This document shows, piece by piece, positions 32,977-42,094 of a stretch of DNA of 64,000 nucleotides. The stretch comes from Mycolicibacterium sp. HK-90. Its GTDB lineage: Bacteria; Actinomycetota; Actinomycetes; Mycobacteriales; Mycobacteriaceae. Location: contig NZ_CP129613.1 in the NCBI RefSeq assembly GCF_030486405.1, positions 1,240,001 to 1,304,000 on the forward strand, given 5' to 3'. The translations under genes and the position numbers were made by a program. The notes beneath the pieces are model-generated. The model had not been told where the DNA came from, ran no database searches, and saw nothing but the letters and a program-made list of their open reading frames with translations. Each line of letters opens with the position of its first letter. Position 1 is the stretch's first letter.

Positions 32977-34065
32977 CTATGAGGATCCCTCAAACCCCGC
33001 ACCCCGCAACGGCTCCCCGAACTGCGCCCGAAGCTCTAACAATGGCTCGATCGTGCGGACCGCGATATCGAGGCGCTCCTCGAGCGTTCCGGTCAACAGC
33101 ACCCATGAGTGCCCGGCGGCGGTGAGGGCGTCGGCGAACCAGCTGGTCATCTCGGCGCGGATGGCCAGATCACCTTCCCGCATCCCGTCGTCGTGCCACG
33201 GCACACCGTCATGGTCGGTGAGCAGGTACACCGTGCGGGGTGGGACGTCCGTCCATGGGCCGCCGGATGCCTCGCCGAGGTAGCGGCGCTTCCACACCGC
33301 CGTCGCGAAGGCGTCGGTGTCGCAGATCAACACCGGAGAACCTGAGCGCGCGGCGAGCTCCTCCAGCCGTGTCTGTTCCGGACCGATGACATCGAAATCA
33401 AGGGCATCCCATTGCAGTTCGTTGATATGAACGCCGGGGTTGGCGGCCGACTTGAGTTCGGTGTACTCGCGGCCGTACTCGGGCACACATTGCGTCGCGG
33501 CCCACGCTCCGCCGCGTGAGGCATAGTGCCGGGCCAACTGTTCGGCCACCGTCGTGGTACCGGAAGATTCGGCGCCCACCACGACGACCCGCGTCACCAA
33601 ACCAGCCTGCGTCGCGGGAGCCAACTCGTGCCACCGGCCGGCGAGATCGCGTCGTACCGCCGTGCTGCTTCCGGTGCGCCCCGTCCTCACGGCGGTCGCG
33701 CCGAACCACCGGGCGAGCTCGTCGACGTAGTCATCACCGCTGAACACCGCATCGATCTCCGGCGCGGCACCGGGGGCCCGTACGCCGGCCCGCATGGCGG
33801 CGACTTGCGCCGCCCACACCCGCTGATCGGTCACGTCGACCGGTGCATCACAAGGGATTCCGGCGATCCGCACGTTCGCATCGCGCTCGTGCTCCTCGCG
33901 CAGCCATGCCATCCGGTCGGCCAGCGGAATCGACTCGACAGCCGCTGCCATCACCAGCACGGTGAACCGGTCACAGCGCGCGGCCGCGGCCCGGATGGCC
34001 TCGTGATGCCCGATCCTCGGCGGGTAGAACTTGCCGATCATCAGGCCGTGCCGGAACTCGGTCAT
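32977..34065 (-). CDS. nadR: NadR-like bifunctional protein (NMN adenylyltransferase/ribosylnicotinamide kinase-like)
   Basis: 362 aa from the ATG at 34065, which overlaps the pnuC stop; the frame stays open through pnuC in another phase, but that is not coding. The N-terminal nucleotidyltransferase has LMIGKFYPPRIGHHEAI and ends with the SxxVR-like segment SSTAVRRDL. The C-terminal P-loop kinase has VVVVGAESSGTTT, PEYGREYTE and LICDTDAFATAVW. Two departures stand out: Arg in place of the first His of the (H/T)xGH motif, and Thr for the P-loop Lys. The latter I believe is common in actinobacterial homologues. Coupled to pnuC, it should convert imported nicotinamide riboside to NAD. Confidence 0.85.
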   Translation of the reverse strand: MTEFRHGLMIGKFYPPRIGHHEAIRAAAARCDRFTVLVMAAAVESIPLADRMAWLREEHERDANVRIAGIPCDAPVDVTDQRVWAAQVAAMRAGVRAPGAAPEIDAVFSGDDYVDELARWFGATAVRTGRTGSSTAVRRDLAGRWHELAPATQAGLVTRVVVVGAESSGTTTVAEQLARHYASRGGAWAATQCVPEYGREYTELKSAANPGVHINELQWDALDFDVIGPEQTRLEELAARSGSPVLICDTDAFATAVWKRRYLGEASGGPWTDVPPRTVYLLTDHDGVPWHDDGMREGDLAIRAEMTSWFADALTAAGHSWVLLTGTLEERLDIAVRTIEPLLELRAQFGEPLRGAGFEGSS

Positions 34066-34721
34066 CGCACCGCGCTGTCGGCCGGCAGGGCCGCATCGAC
34101 CGGGGCCGGCGCCCGGGTCCAGGCACGCAGCCCCGCGATGCACAGGCCGAGGAACAACACGTATACCGCCGCGGTGAGGACCAGACCCTGACTGAGATAA
34201 AGCGGGATGAAGATGCAGTCGGCGGCGATCCAGAAATACCAGGTCTCGATCCGCCGGGTGTTGAGCAGCCATTGCGCGACCAGCGATAGACACGTCGTCA
34301 CCGCGTCCAGGAACGGTGCCGCGTCGTGCGCGGCGGTCAGGGTGACGTACAGCACCCCGGTACCGAGCACCAAGAACACCGCGCACCAAGCCAACTCGCC
34401 CCGACTGCTCCGACGCACCACGGTGGTGCCGGTGTCTGCCCGGCCTCTCAGCCACTGCCACCAACCGGCGAAACCCAGGACGATGTAGAGCACCTGCAGG
34501 CCCGAAGCTGCCCACAGACTGGCCGAAGTGAACAACACGAGGAAGAACGCGTTGTTGGCGATCCCGATGGGAAAGTTGAGGATGTTGCGCCGGACCGTCA
34601 AGGCGACGCACAAGCCACCGGTGACGAAGCCGAGAAACTCGGCCCAGCTGACCGCGTCGGTGCCGATCGTGAAGAGCGCACCGTTGAGCGGCTCCACCAT
34701 CCGGGCCAGCCAGTCGATCAT
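34062..34721 (-). CDS. pnuC: Nicotinamide riboside/mononucleotide transporter PnuC
   Basis: 219 aa with about seven hydrophobic segments. Family hallmarks are ILNFPIGIANNAFF, GFAGWWQWLRG and the Trp/Tyr-rich RRIETWYFWIAADCIFIPLY. PnuC transports nicotinamide riboside by facilitated diffusion and depends on phosphorylation by NadR, whose gene follows with a 4-nt ATGA overlap. The polar C-terminus of about 20 residues is not conserved in the family. Confidence 0.93.
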   Translation of the reverse strand: MIDWLARMVEPLNGALFTIGTDAVSWAEFLGFVTGGLCVALTVRRNILNFPIGIANNAFFLVLFTSASLWAASGLQVLYIVLGFAGWWQWLRGRADTGTTVVRRSSRGELAWCAVFLVLGTGVLYVTLTAAHDAAPFLDAVTTCLSLVAQWLLNTRRIETWYFWIAADCIFIPLYLSQGLVLTAAVYVLFLGLCIAGLRAWTRAPAPVDAALPADSAVR

Positions 34722-34763
34722 CTGGCACAGCCTATTAGCTACGTCGTCACCCCCGGCCGGGCG

Positions 34764-35462
34764 CTACTCCAAAAACGCGACCAGCCCCGAATGGTCCGTC
34801 TCGCCCACGAGCCTGGGCGCATGGTCGAACTCGCAGGACGTGACGCGTCGTGCGAGTTCGGGCGTGGCGAAGATGTAGTCGAGGCGGAACCCGTTGTCAC
34901 CTGGGCGGCTGAACCACGAGTACTCGCGGACCGTCGGATGCAGAGACCGCCACACGTCGACGTATCCGGACGTGATCAGACGTCCCGGCATCTCGGGCCC
35001 GATGAACCTCGTGCCCTTGGGGTCTTTGTCGAGATCGTTGTTGCCGGTGTTGAAGTCACCGATGAGTAGGTCGACCTCGCTGCGTCGGGCTCGATCGATC
35101 AGCGCCTCCCAGTAGGGGAGTTTGGCGTGGGCCTGCGGCAGGTAGACGCCGGCCACGATGGTCCCGTCGAACTCGGCGCACCATAGGTGGTGGCCGGGAA
35201 GATCCCGGGTGAAGCGCGACGCGCGGTCGATCGGGGTGCGGGATGCGATCAGCACCGTGTTCTGTTTCGGGTCGGCCATCGGATGCGTCGTCGCGTACCC
35301 GGCGCTTTCGAGCTGGGTGATCAGGCGCAAGCCGGTGTCGTTGGCCCGGAACTCGGTCACCACGAGCAGATCGGCGTCATAGCCCAGCAGGCGTGCGGCG
35401 AGCGCCTCAGCAGACTTGTTCCCGCCGTGGCGGATGTTCAATGTGGCGATTCGCAGCGTCAT
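34764..35462 (-). CDS. Endonuclease/exonuclease/phosphatase-family protein
   Basis: 232 aa. EEP superfamily motifs: the N-terminal TLNIRHGG, the metal-ligand Glu in LLVVTEFRAND, IGDFNTGNND, LDYIFATPEL and the final catalytic His in GETDHSGLV. There is no signal peptide, so it is probably cytosolic. The family includes AP endonucleases, phosphodiesterases and lipid phosphatases; this short form cannot be placed further. It precedes pnuC by 42 nt on the same strand and may be co-transcribed. Confidence 0.82.
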   Translation of the reverse strand: MTLRIATLNIRHGGNKSAEALAARLLGYDADLLVVTEFRANDTGLRLITQLESAGYATTHPMADPKQNTVLIASRTPIDRASRFTRDLPGHHLWCAEFDGTIVAGVYLPQAHAKLPYWEALIDRARRSEVDLLIGDFNTGNNDLDKDPKGTRFIGPEMPGRLITSGYVDVWRSLHPTVREYSWFSRPGDNGFRLDYIFATPELARRVTSCEFDHAPRLVGETDHSGLVAFLE

Positions 35463-35587
35463 CGGGAGTGTCCTCTCGCTCGACGTGGAATCTCCAGCGA
35501 GCCGGACAGTATGTAGGAGGGCACCGACATCTCGGGTGAACGATGGTGAACGGACGAGATGTCACCACCCCTGAGTAGCCTCCGGCC

Positions 35588-36730
35588 ATGGGAGACAAAC
35601 GACTTGAGCGCAAGGCCAAACAGGCTCGTCGTGATGTGCGACGTGCGAAGAAACGCGACCGAGAATCTCGTCCTGACACGACCTTCAGGGATGTGATCCG
35701 CAAGACGGTTACGGGCAGACATCCCCTGAGCCTGCTCGGCATGGCCAGCTATTTGCTCCATCGGGTCACGCCCGACCCGCTGGACTATCCGAAGGTTGAG
35801 AGCGATGCCGGCTTTCTGGATCGGTTCGTCACCGGCATGATCGGTGAGCGGAATCGGGAGACGACGGCGCTGCTGGCTGTGCTCGCCGAGCTGCTCCTCG
35901 ACGACCCGGGGCTGCAGCTTCGATGCCGAGAAGCGGTCGCTGAACGTGACAACCCTCTGCCGCAATGGATCACCGCGCTTCCGCAGATCGAGGTGTACCG
36001 CGCGGTGCGTCTAGCTGATGTGCTCGGCGACGCCGACGAACTCGTCATCGGTGCGCGACTCGACGGCAAGCACGAGCTCACTGCGGCCGTCCTGGTCGAT
36101 CACAACGCACTGTCGAGCGTCATCGACGCCATCGTCATGTCGGAACCGATCGGCGTGGGTATTGCACGGACGGCTGAATCCGGCAGTGACACCAATGTCG
36201 TCGAGATGACGTTGGCTGATGCCCGGACGTGGATCGAGGATGCGCTCTCCGAGCCGGCCTTCACGCGTGCGACCCGTACCTGGACGCAGTCCCGACCCCT
36301 GATTCAGTGGCTGGTACGGCAGCTGCCCGAAGGTGGTGCGCACCGGCCATCCACGGACTGGGCGGCAGCTGGGGAGCTGTGCGACAGGTTCTTCGCCACC
36401 GATGCGGCAAGTCCCTTCACTGACCCCGGCCACCGGGACCTGTTGCTTGAGCTCTTCGAGACTGGTTGTGGTGACCCGCTGCGGTGGAGCGAGATCCGCG
36501 TTGAACGTGCGATCGGTCGTCCGTGTCTTGACGACTTCTACGGTCGGTTGGAAGTCGTGTTGGACGCGCCTGATCTTCTGCGCGCCTACATTCCATACGC
36601 TCACGCGCAGAGCGGGATTCGCGATGAGCTGACCGCGCGAACGATCGCGACGCTCGACAAGCTGAGGTCTCCTTACAAACGGGAGATGCTGAGGCAGGCA
36701 GAGCGCGGGGATTACCTCGACGCGGGCTAG
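35588..36730 (+). CDS. Hypothetical protein (mycobacterial-type)
   Basis: 380 aa. The N-terminus is very basic (KRLERKAKQARRDVRRAKKRDRES is a nearly uninterrupted charged run). The rest is helical with several Trp-containing segments, but no motif I recognise. Its TAG stop (36728-36730) falls inside the target duplication of the insertion sequence that begins 2 nt later; the gene itself is intact. The function is unknown. Confidence 0.6.
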   Translation: MGDKRLERKAKQARRDVRRAKKRDRESRPDTTFRDVIRKTVTGRHPLSLLGMASYLLHRVTPDPLDYPKVESDAGFLDRFVTGMIGERNRETTALLAVLAELLLDDPGLQLRCREAVAERDNPLPQWITALPQIEVYRAVRLADVLGDADELVIGARLDGKHELTAAVLVDHNALSSVIDAIVMSEPIGVGIARTAESGSDTNVVEMTLADARTWIEDALSEPAFTRATRTWTQSRPLIQWLVRQLPEGGAHRPSTDWAAAGELCDRFFATDAASPFTDPGHRDLLLELFETGCGDPLRWSEIRVERAIGRPCLDDFYGRLEVVLDAPDLLRAYIPYAHAQSGIRDELTARTIATLDKLRSPYKREMLRQAERGDYLDAG

Positions 36731-36731
36731 G
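36726..36731. repeat. Left copy of the 6-bp IS target duplication
   Basis: GCTAGG directly abuts the left terminal repeat at 36732; the identical hexamer at 37841-37846 abuts the right one. CTAG-centred 6-bp duplications are typical of IS481-type insertion. Confidence 0.8.
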
Positions 36732-37840
36732 TGTGATGTCCAGGAAGGTTGTTCTGTTCGATATCGGTGAGCCTGTGTGACAGGTGAAGGCCTCCGGTTG
36801 TGAAGTGGAGCTGTCGAGGAACCGCTTCACCAACCAGGAGGCCTTCGTGTCCCACGCTAACGCTGCTTTGACCCCGCGCGCTCGATTGAGGCTTGCCCAG
36901 CTCGTCGTGGAGTCGGGCTGGACCTACTCGGCCGCGGCCAAGCTGTTCATGGTCGCCCCACAAACCGCTAAGAAATGGGCCGATCGCTTCCGCGCCGAAG
37001 GGCCGGCCGGCATGGCCGACCGCAGCTCACGACCCCATATCAGCCCGAACAAGACCAGGCCCGAGGTCGTGCGCTTGATCGTGGGTCTGCGGTGGCGTCG
37101 CCGACTCGGTCCAGTGCAGATCGCCGCACGGCTTGGCATGGCGGCCTCGACCGTGCATGCCGTGCTGAGCCGCTGTCGGATCAACCGGCTCTCGCACATC
37201 GACCGAGTCACCGGCGAACCGCTACGCCGCTATGAGCACACCCATCCCGGTTCGTTGATTCACGTCGATGTCACCAAATTCGCCAACATCCCCGACGGCG
37301 GAGGACACAAATTCCTGAGTCGGCAACAAAGCAGACACAACGCGCGCCAGACCGCTCACCGCACCGGCGAACGAGGTCCACGCTATCGCCCCAAAATCGG
37401 AATTGCGTTCGTGCACACCGTCATCGACGACCACTCACGGATGGCCTACGCCGAGATCTGCTCCGACGAAAAAGCAGCCACCGCCATCGGTGTGCTGCAA
37501 CGTGCCGTGGCGTGGTTCGCCGAGCGTGGCGTCACCGTCGAACGAGTCTTGTCCGACAACGGATCGGCCTACAGGTCCTACGCCTGGCGTGACGCATGCG
37601 CCGATCTGCGCGTCACCCCGAAGCGAACCCGCCCGTACCGACCTCAAACCAACGGAAAGATCGAGCGATTCCACCGCACTCTGGCTGACGGTTGGGCCTA
37701 CTCACGGCTCTACGAGTCAACCGAACAGCGCAACGCCGCCCTACCGGGCTGGCTGCATTTCTACAATCACCATCGAGCCCACTCCGCAATTGGAAGTCGG
37801 CCACCAGTCACCCGACTGACCAACCTCCCTGGACATCACA
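36732..37840 (+). mobile_element. Complete IS481-family insertion sequence (~1.1 kb)
   Basis: The termini are inverted repeats: TGTGATGTCCAGGAAGGTTG at 36732 and, read on the other strand from 37840, TGTGATGTCCAGGGAGGTTG, 19 of 20 identical. It is flanked by GCTAGG on both sides (36726-36731 and 37841-37846), a clean target duplication. It carries one transposase gene with intact DDE residues. It inserted between a hypothetical gene and the OPT transporter gene without breaking either. Intact ends and duplication indicate a recent, potentially active copy. Confidence 0.92.
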
Positions 37841-37845
37841 GCTAG
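36847..37845 (+). CDS. IS481-family transposase
   Basis: 332 aa from the GTG at 36847 with AGGAGG 6 nt upstream; the frame extends back to 36784, but that part is unlikely. The N-terminus has the HTH (WTYSAAAKLFMVAPQTAKKW). The rve core keeps the DDE triad: first Asp in LIHVDVTKF, second Asp in VLSDNGSAY, and Glu in GKIERFHRTL. The stop codon is TAG at 37843-37845, which lies in the target duplication and not in the element, so the gene is closed by the host target site. Confidence 0.92.
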   Translation: MSHANAALTPRARLRLAQLVVESGWTYSAAAKLFMVAPQTAKKWADRFRAEGPAGMADRSSRPHISPNKTRPEVVRLIVGLRWRRRLGPVQIAARLGMAASTVHAVLSRCRINRLSHIDRVTGEPLRRYEHTHPGSLIHVDVTKFANIPDGGGHKFLSRQQSRHNARQTAHRTGERGPRYRPKIGIAFVHTVIDDHSRMAYAEICSDEKAATAIGVLQRAVAWFAERGVTVERVLSDNGSAYRSYAWRDACADLRVTPKRTRPYRPQTNGKIERFHRTLADGWAYSRLYESTEQRNAALPGWLHFYNHHRAHSAIGSRPPVTRLTNLPGHHS

Positions 37846-37846
37846 G
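37841..37846. repeat. Right copy of the 6-bp IS target duplication
   Basis: GCTAGG, identical to 36726-36731. It supplies the transposase stop codon TAG. Confidence 0.8.
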
Positions 37847-37854
37847 AGGTCCCG

Positions 37855-39909
37855 TTACACCTTCACCAGCTCACGCCCCGCAATCTTCTGCGTCCGCTTG
37901 TAGAGCCACAGGAGAACCAGCGCGAATCCGACGATCCCGATGAGCTCTGCGGGAGTCCCGTCATTACCGGTGAAGATCGCGAAGGGTGCGTCGTTGCCGG
38001 TGCCGGCGACGAATCCGGCGAAGACGACGCCGTAGAGGCTTTCGCCGACGATCATGCCGGTGGCCAGCAGGACGCCGAGACGCTTCTTGCGTTCCACGTT
38101 GCCACCGGTGTGGTCGGCCCAGCGGTTGTAGAACCAGCCCAGGAGCGCGCCGAGCGGGATGATCAAGGTCAGGCTCATCGGCAGGTACATGCCCATCCCG
38201 ACGGCCAGCGGGGGCAGGCCGAATCGTGTGGTGCGGGTGAGGATCTCATCGGCGATGACGATCACCACCCCGATGGCCGCGCCCAGGCCGATCAGTGACC
38301 AGTCCAGTGAACCGCCGAACACGCCCTTGGCCAGCGACGAGATCAGCGCGGCCTGGGGTGCGGCGAGCGCGTTGTCGGTGGCACCGGGGGCGCCGAGGAA
38401 CCCGAAGGCTTGTTGCATCAGGTCGAGCACCGGCGGGATGATCGCCGAGCCGAACAAGACGCCGATCACCAAGGCCACCTGTTGTTTCCACGGGGTGGCG
38501 CCGACGAGTTGGCCGGTTTTGAGGTCTTGCAGGTTGTCGTTGGAGATGGTCGCGACGCCGAAGGTGATGGCCGCGACGAACAGGGTGAAGGCGATCAGTG
38601 CGACCGACTGCTCATCGTCGGCGCGGCCGAACACGAGCTTGATCAGCACCGCGGCGATCAGCACGGTCAGGATGCCGACCCCGGAGATCGGGCTGTTCGA
38701 CGAGCCGATCAGCCCGGCCATGTAGCCGCAGACCGCGGCGATCACCAGGCCGATGACGAAGACGAACACCACGCTGGCCACGATGATCCCGGTCGCACTT
38801 CCCTGCAGCACCGTGGTGTGGCTGAAATCCCACAGCAGCACCGCAATTGGGATCAGCATCGCCAGGATGACGCCGACGACGATGGGGAACGGGATGTCGC
38901 GCTGGATGATGTCGACCAGCTGGCCCTGCCGGCGGTCGCGGGCCGAGGCCAGCGCGTCTTTGATGCCCTTGATGATCGGGCGCAGGATTTTCAGCAGCGT
39001 CCACACCGCGGCCACCGCGATCGCCCCGGCCCCGATGAACCGCACCTCGTCAACGAACACCGCGTCGATCACGTCGGAGATCTCGCCGGTCCCGAACGAG
39101 CCGATGGTGCGGATCGGCAGCAGCACCCCGAACGAGATGACCAACCCGACGAGCATCGCGATCCCGACGGTCATCCCGATCAGATGCCCCACCCCGATCA
39201 ACGCCAGTGACAGGCTCGCACCGAACATCGAGCCGCCGGCCCCCACCCGGAAGTACGCCGCCACATAGTTGGCGAGCACCTTCAGGTTGGCCAGTAGCCC
39301 GAACCCCGCCGACACCAGGGCGCCGAACGCGATGACCCGGATGCCGACGCGGTTGTCCTCGGCGCCGCCGGAGCTGTCACCGACCTTGAGCACCTCGGCG
39401 GCGGCCACGCCCTCGGGGTAGGGCAGATCCGAGCCGGTCACCAGGGCCCGGCGTAGCGGGATGGAATACATCACGCCGAGGATGCCGCCGAAGGCGCACA
39501 AGGCCACGGTGATCCAGTACGGGAAGCCGGTCCACCAACCGATCATGATGAGCCCGGGCAGCACGAAGATGATCGCCGAGAGCGTGCCTGCCGCCGAGGC
39601 GACCGTCTGCACGATGTTGTTCTCCACGATCGAGTGGTTGGCGAAGTTGCGCAGGATCGCCATCGAGATCACCGCGGCCGGGATGGCGGTGGCGAAGGTC
39701 AGGCCGACCTTGAGGCCGAGGTAGACGTTCGCGGCGGTGAACACCAGCGTGATCGCGCCGCCGAGCAGGATCCCGCGGACGGTCAGTTCACGCAGGGTCG
39801 GCGTGGTGGGGTGTGTGACGGCCAATGCGGCATCCTCTCGGTTGCTGGTGAATACACGGTAGACACTGCGAGGCCGGACTGCGGGGTCATCGGGACTGGG
39901 CTCCGTCAC
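37855..39909 (-). CDS. OPT-family transporter (oligopeptide or metal-chelate)
   Basis: 684 aa with about 14-16 hydrophobic segments. ELTVRGILLGGAITLVFTA near the start, NVYLGLKVGLTF and the SDLPYPEGVAAAEVLK segment are typical of the bacterial OPT superfamily, whose members take up oligopeptides or metal chelates. The ATG at 39909 is the first in frame. The 3' end lies 9 nt from the IS target site. Substrate cannot be told from sequence. Confidence 0.9.
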   Translation of the reverse strand: MTEPSPDDPAVRPRSVYRVFTSNREDAALAVTHPTTPTLRELTVRGILLGGAITLVFTAANVYLGLKVGLTFATAIPAAVISMAILRNFANHSIVENNIVQTVASAAGTLSAIIFVLPGLIMIGWWTGFPYWITVALCAFGGILGVMYSIPLRRALVTGSDLPYPEGVAAAEVLKVGDSSGGAEDNRVGIRVIAFGALVSAGFGLLANLKVLANYVAAYFRVGAGGSMFGASLSLALIGVGHLIGMTVGIAMLVGLVISFGVLLPIRTIGSFGTGEISDVIDAVFVDEVRFIGAGAIAVAAVWTLLKILRPIIKGIKDALASARDRRQGQLVDIIQRDIPFPIVVGVILAMLIPIAVLLWDFSHTTVLQGSATGIIVASVVFVFVIGLVIAAVCGYMAGLIGSSNSPISGVGILTVLIAAVLIKLVFGRADDEQSVALIAFTLFVAAITFGVATISNDNLQDLKTGQLVGATPWKQQVALVIGVLFGSAIIPPVLDLMQQAFGFLGAPGATDNALAAPQAALISSLAKGVFGGSLDWSLIGLGAAIGVVIVIADEILTRTTRFGLPPLAVGMGMYLPMSLTLIIPLGALLGWFYNRWADHTGGNVERKKRLGVLLATGMIVGESLYGVVFAGFVAGTGNDAPFAIFTGNDGTPAELIGIVGFALVLLWLYKRTQKIAGRELVKV

Positions 39910-39952
39910 GGCCCCTTGATTGGATATGGGATTTCACTGGTACTCTGATCCC

Positions 39953-40192
39953 ATGGAGGCCGTCATCGATTCCGGAGGTCGAGTCGTCCTGCCCAAGCAA
40001 CTGCGCGATGCACTGGGGCTGACTCCGGGTACGACGGTCGACATCTCGGCGTACGGCGGCGGACTGCAGATCGTCCCGGGTGGCAGGACCGCACGGCTGC
40101 AGCGGGATGAGAACGGGCGCCTGGTGGCAAAGGCCGAGACGGTCGTTACCGACGAGATGATGTTCGCTCTCATCGATTCGGGACGGCGCTGA
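39953..40192 (+). CDS. vapB: VapB-type antitoxin, AbrB/MazE fold
   Basis: 79 aa from the ATG at 39953; an upstream ATG (39920) is less likely. The first 45 residues are a swapped-hairpin AbrB domain (VIDSGGRVVLPKQLRDALGL, then PGTTVDIS). The C-terminal tail would bind and block the PIN toxin encoded 5 nt downstream. Such antitoxins bind their own promoter together with the toxin. Confidence 0.9.
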   Translation: MEAVIDSGGRVVLPKQLRDALGLTPGTTVDISAYGGGLQIVPGGRTARLQRDENGRLVAKAETVVTDEMMFALIDSGRR

Positions 40193-40197
40193 CGCCG

Positions 40198-40623
40198 GTG
40201 CCCGTCACAGCGGTCGACACCAGCGTCGCGGTGCCCCTCCTCGTGAGCTCCCACCAACAGCACGCGGCCGTCGCCCGGTGGGCGACGAGCAGGACACTCG
40301 GGCTCAGTGGGCAAGCGCTCGCCGAGACATATTCGGTGTTGACACGTCTGCCCGGCGACGCCCGCGTCGATCCGGCTGATGCGGTCACCCTGATCGACGA
40401 GAATTTTCCCGAGTCCTTCCCGCTCGGAGTCCGTGCCGCGCGCGCCGCTCACCGCGAGTTCGCCCGGCGGGGCATCGCAGGGGGAGCTACGTATGACGGG
40501 CTCGTGGCATTGGCGGCTCGTGAGCATGGGGTCGTCCTGGTTACCCGGGATGCACGTGCGCGCGCGACCTACGAAGCGCTCGGGGTGATCACGGAAGTGC
40601 TGGCGGACAGCCCCTCGTCGTGA
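40198..40623 (+). CDS. vapC: VapC-type toxin, PIN-domain ribonuclease
   Basis: 141 aa, GTG start. The acidic active-site residues are present: Asp in AVDTSVAV, Glu in LAETYSVLTR, Asp in TYDGLVALAA and Asp in TRDARAR. VapC toxins cut tRNA or rRNA and are held inactive by VapB, whose gene precedes with a 5-nt gap. The pair seems complete. Confidence 0.92.
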   Translation: MPVTAVDTSVAVPLLVSSHQQHAAVARWATSRTLGLSGQALAETYSVLTRLPGDARVDPADAVTLIDENFPESFPLGVRAARAAHREFARRGIAGGATYDGLVALAAREHGVVLVTRDARARATYEALGVITEVLADSPSS

Positions 40624-40674
40624 GAGTGGGACCACCCGTCCAAGCCGCACCTCGTGTCGTAGCCACGGGCGATC

Positions 40675-41649
40675 ATGGATCGCATGAATGACATCCCGTT
40701 CGACGCGGAGCCCGGATCGCACGGAGTGGGTGTGCGCTTGATCGACCGCTACCGGCCTACATCCGAGGAGGCCGTCGCCGAGTTGGAAGCCGCTTGGGAC
40801 GCGGTTTCCGCCGCGGGTGCTGCCGTGCCCGCGCGGCGGTGGTGGCGGAAACGTCAGTACATCGAGGCTCTTCATGCATTCGATGAGGCGAACCGGAGAT
40901 TCGAGCGCGCGTTCTCCGGAGTCGCTCGGGCTCGCGTCGGTTCAAACCCGCACCAATGGGGATTACTGAGCGACAACGTGGAATCGACGTTGGATCATTG
41001 CCTCGACGGCGATATCAGCCATGGATTGCGTAGTCGGCTGAAAGCTATACGTGACAAGGTTTTTGACGCACGGATAGCGGCGCATACCGGGGATCGAGAT
41101 CTCGAGGCTGAACTGACGCGTGCGCTCGCTTCCTGCCTGGACCTTGAACCGTGCGATGAGCGGGCACGCCGTCTGGTGCATCATCTCCCGGCATGGGCGA
41201 GGCCCATTCCTGATGTCGATCTGGACGCCGCCGCGCAGACTCTCACACGCCAAGGGTTTGTGCGCTTCGCCGAGCGCTACTTCCATTACATGGAGCCGGC
41301 CTGGTTCTGTGCCGATACGCGCTTTCAGCTGCGCACGTTCACCGTATCGCTAAGTGCGGTCGACACATTGGAGCTGCACGACATCATCGTCACGGAGCTT
41401 CGTGGTGACAGCCGACCGACTTGCTCGCCTGGTTTAGGGACCGCAGCGTTGCGTCATTTGTGTCGCACAGCCGACCACTACGGTTTGTCGGTGAACCTCA
41501 TGATCATGCCCGGTGATCGCACGGAAAACAGCGCCGCACGACTGGCGGGTTGGTATAGCCGCCATGGTTTCGAGATCCGTCAGGCGACTCCGGGGTCCTT
41601 CCTGGCGGCGAAAGGGCATCGCACACCCAACCGGTGCAGCCCTATCTGA
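40675..41649 (+). CDS. Hypothetical protein with possible GNAT-like C-terminus
   Basis: 324 aa from the ATG at 40675 (40684 is also possible). The N-terminal two thirds are helical and unrecognised. The C-terminus, ELHDIIVTELRGDSRPTCSPGLGT, then ALRHLCRTADHYGLSVNL, ENSAARLAGWYSRHGFE, resembles the last half of a GNAT acetyltransferase: the P-loop-like GxGT, a helix, and the common Y/F-x-R/K-x-GF ending. Acetyl-CoA binding is inferred only. Confidence 0.55.
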   Translation: MDRMNDIPFDAEPGSHGVGVRLIDRYRPTSEEAVAELEAAWDAVSAAGAAVPARRWWRKRQYIEALHAFDEANRRFERAFSGVARARVGSNPHQWGLLSDNVESTLDHCLDGDISHGLRSRLKAIRDKVFDARIAAHTGDRDLEAELTRALASCLDLEPCDERARRLVHHLPAWARPIPDVDLDAAAQTLTRQGFVRFAERYFHYMEPAWFCADTRFQLRTFTVSLSAVDTLELHDIIVTELRGDSRPTCSPGLGTAALRHLCRTADHYGLSVNLMIMPGDRTENSAARLAGWYSRHGFEIRQATPGSFLAAKGHRTPNRCSPI

Positions 41650-41692
41650 GGCTTCCCCAAACCGCAGCGACACCTCCCGAAAGGCCCGTTTG

Positions 41693-42094
41693 GGGTTCGC
41701 GTTCGACAACGCCGTGAACACGTCGCGCAACGCCTCGTTGCTGTCCGTCGCGCACATCGCTGTCGCCCCACCCGGGCGCGTAGTCGCCCGGTTTGCCGAC
41801 GTCGCTCGGCCGGTGCCGGTCGATGCGCCGGGCGATCTGGTGTACGACCACCCCGACATCATCGAGTTGGCCGTCGCCGACGCGCGCGCCCACTGTGCCG
41901 TCAACCCGGACCCCGACTGTTTGCTGGGTGCGGAGTTCGCGCTGTGCGATCTGCGGCTGGTCCATGAGGCGGTCGCCGGGCGCGCGCTGCAGCGTGACAC
42001 CTTCCGCCGGGCGATGGAGCGACACCTCGAGCCGACGGCCTTCGTCATGACCGGCGGCCGCGGACGGCATGCGGAACTGATTCGTCGCGCATGA
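41693..42094 (+). pseudogene. 5'-truncated NrtR-like (Nudix plus winged helix) regulator
   Basis: The frame gives SLLSVAHIAVAPPG and, after a VYDHPDIIELAV linker, FALCDLRLVHEAVAGRALQRDTFRR, which match the end of the Nudix domain and the winged helix of NrtR-type regulators of NAD metabolism. The Nudix box (GX5EX7REUXEEXGU) and the N-terminus are missing, and the upstream sequence belongs to the preceding gene. No good start or ribosome site is seen. So this is probably a remnant, though a short translated product cannot be excluded. Confidence 0.55.

Noticed and set aside
34066..34728. Open frame extending the NadR protein by about 220 residues
   Set aside because: The added sequence is Arg/His/Gly-rich low-complexity and is the shadow of pnuC in another frame; the NadR family starts at the ATG at 34065.
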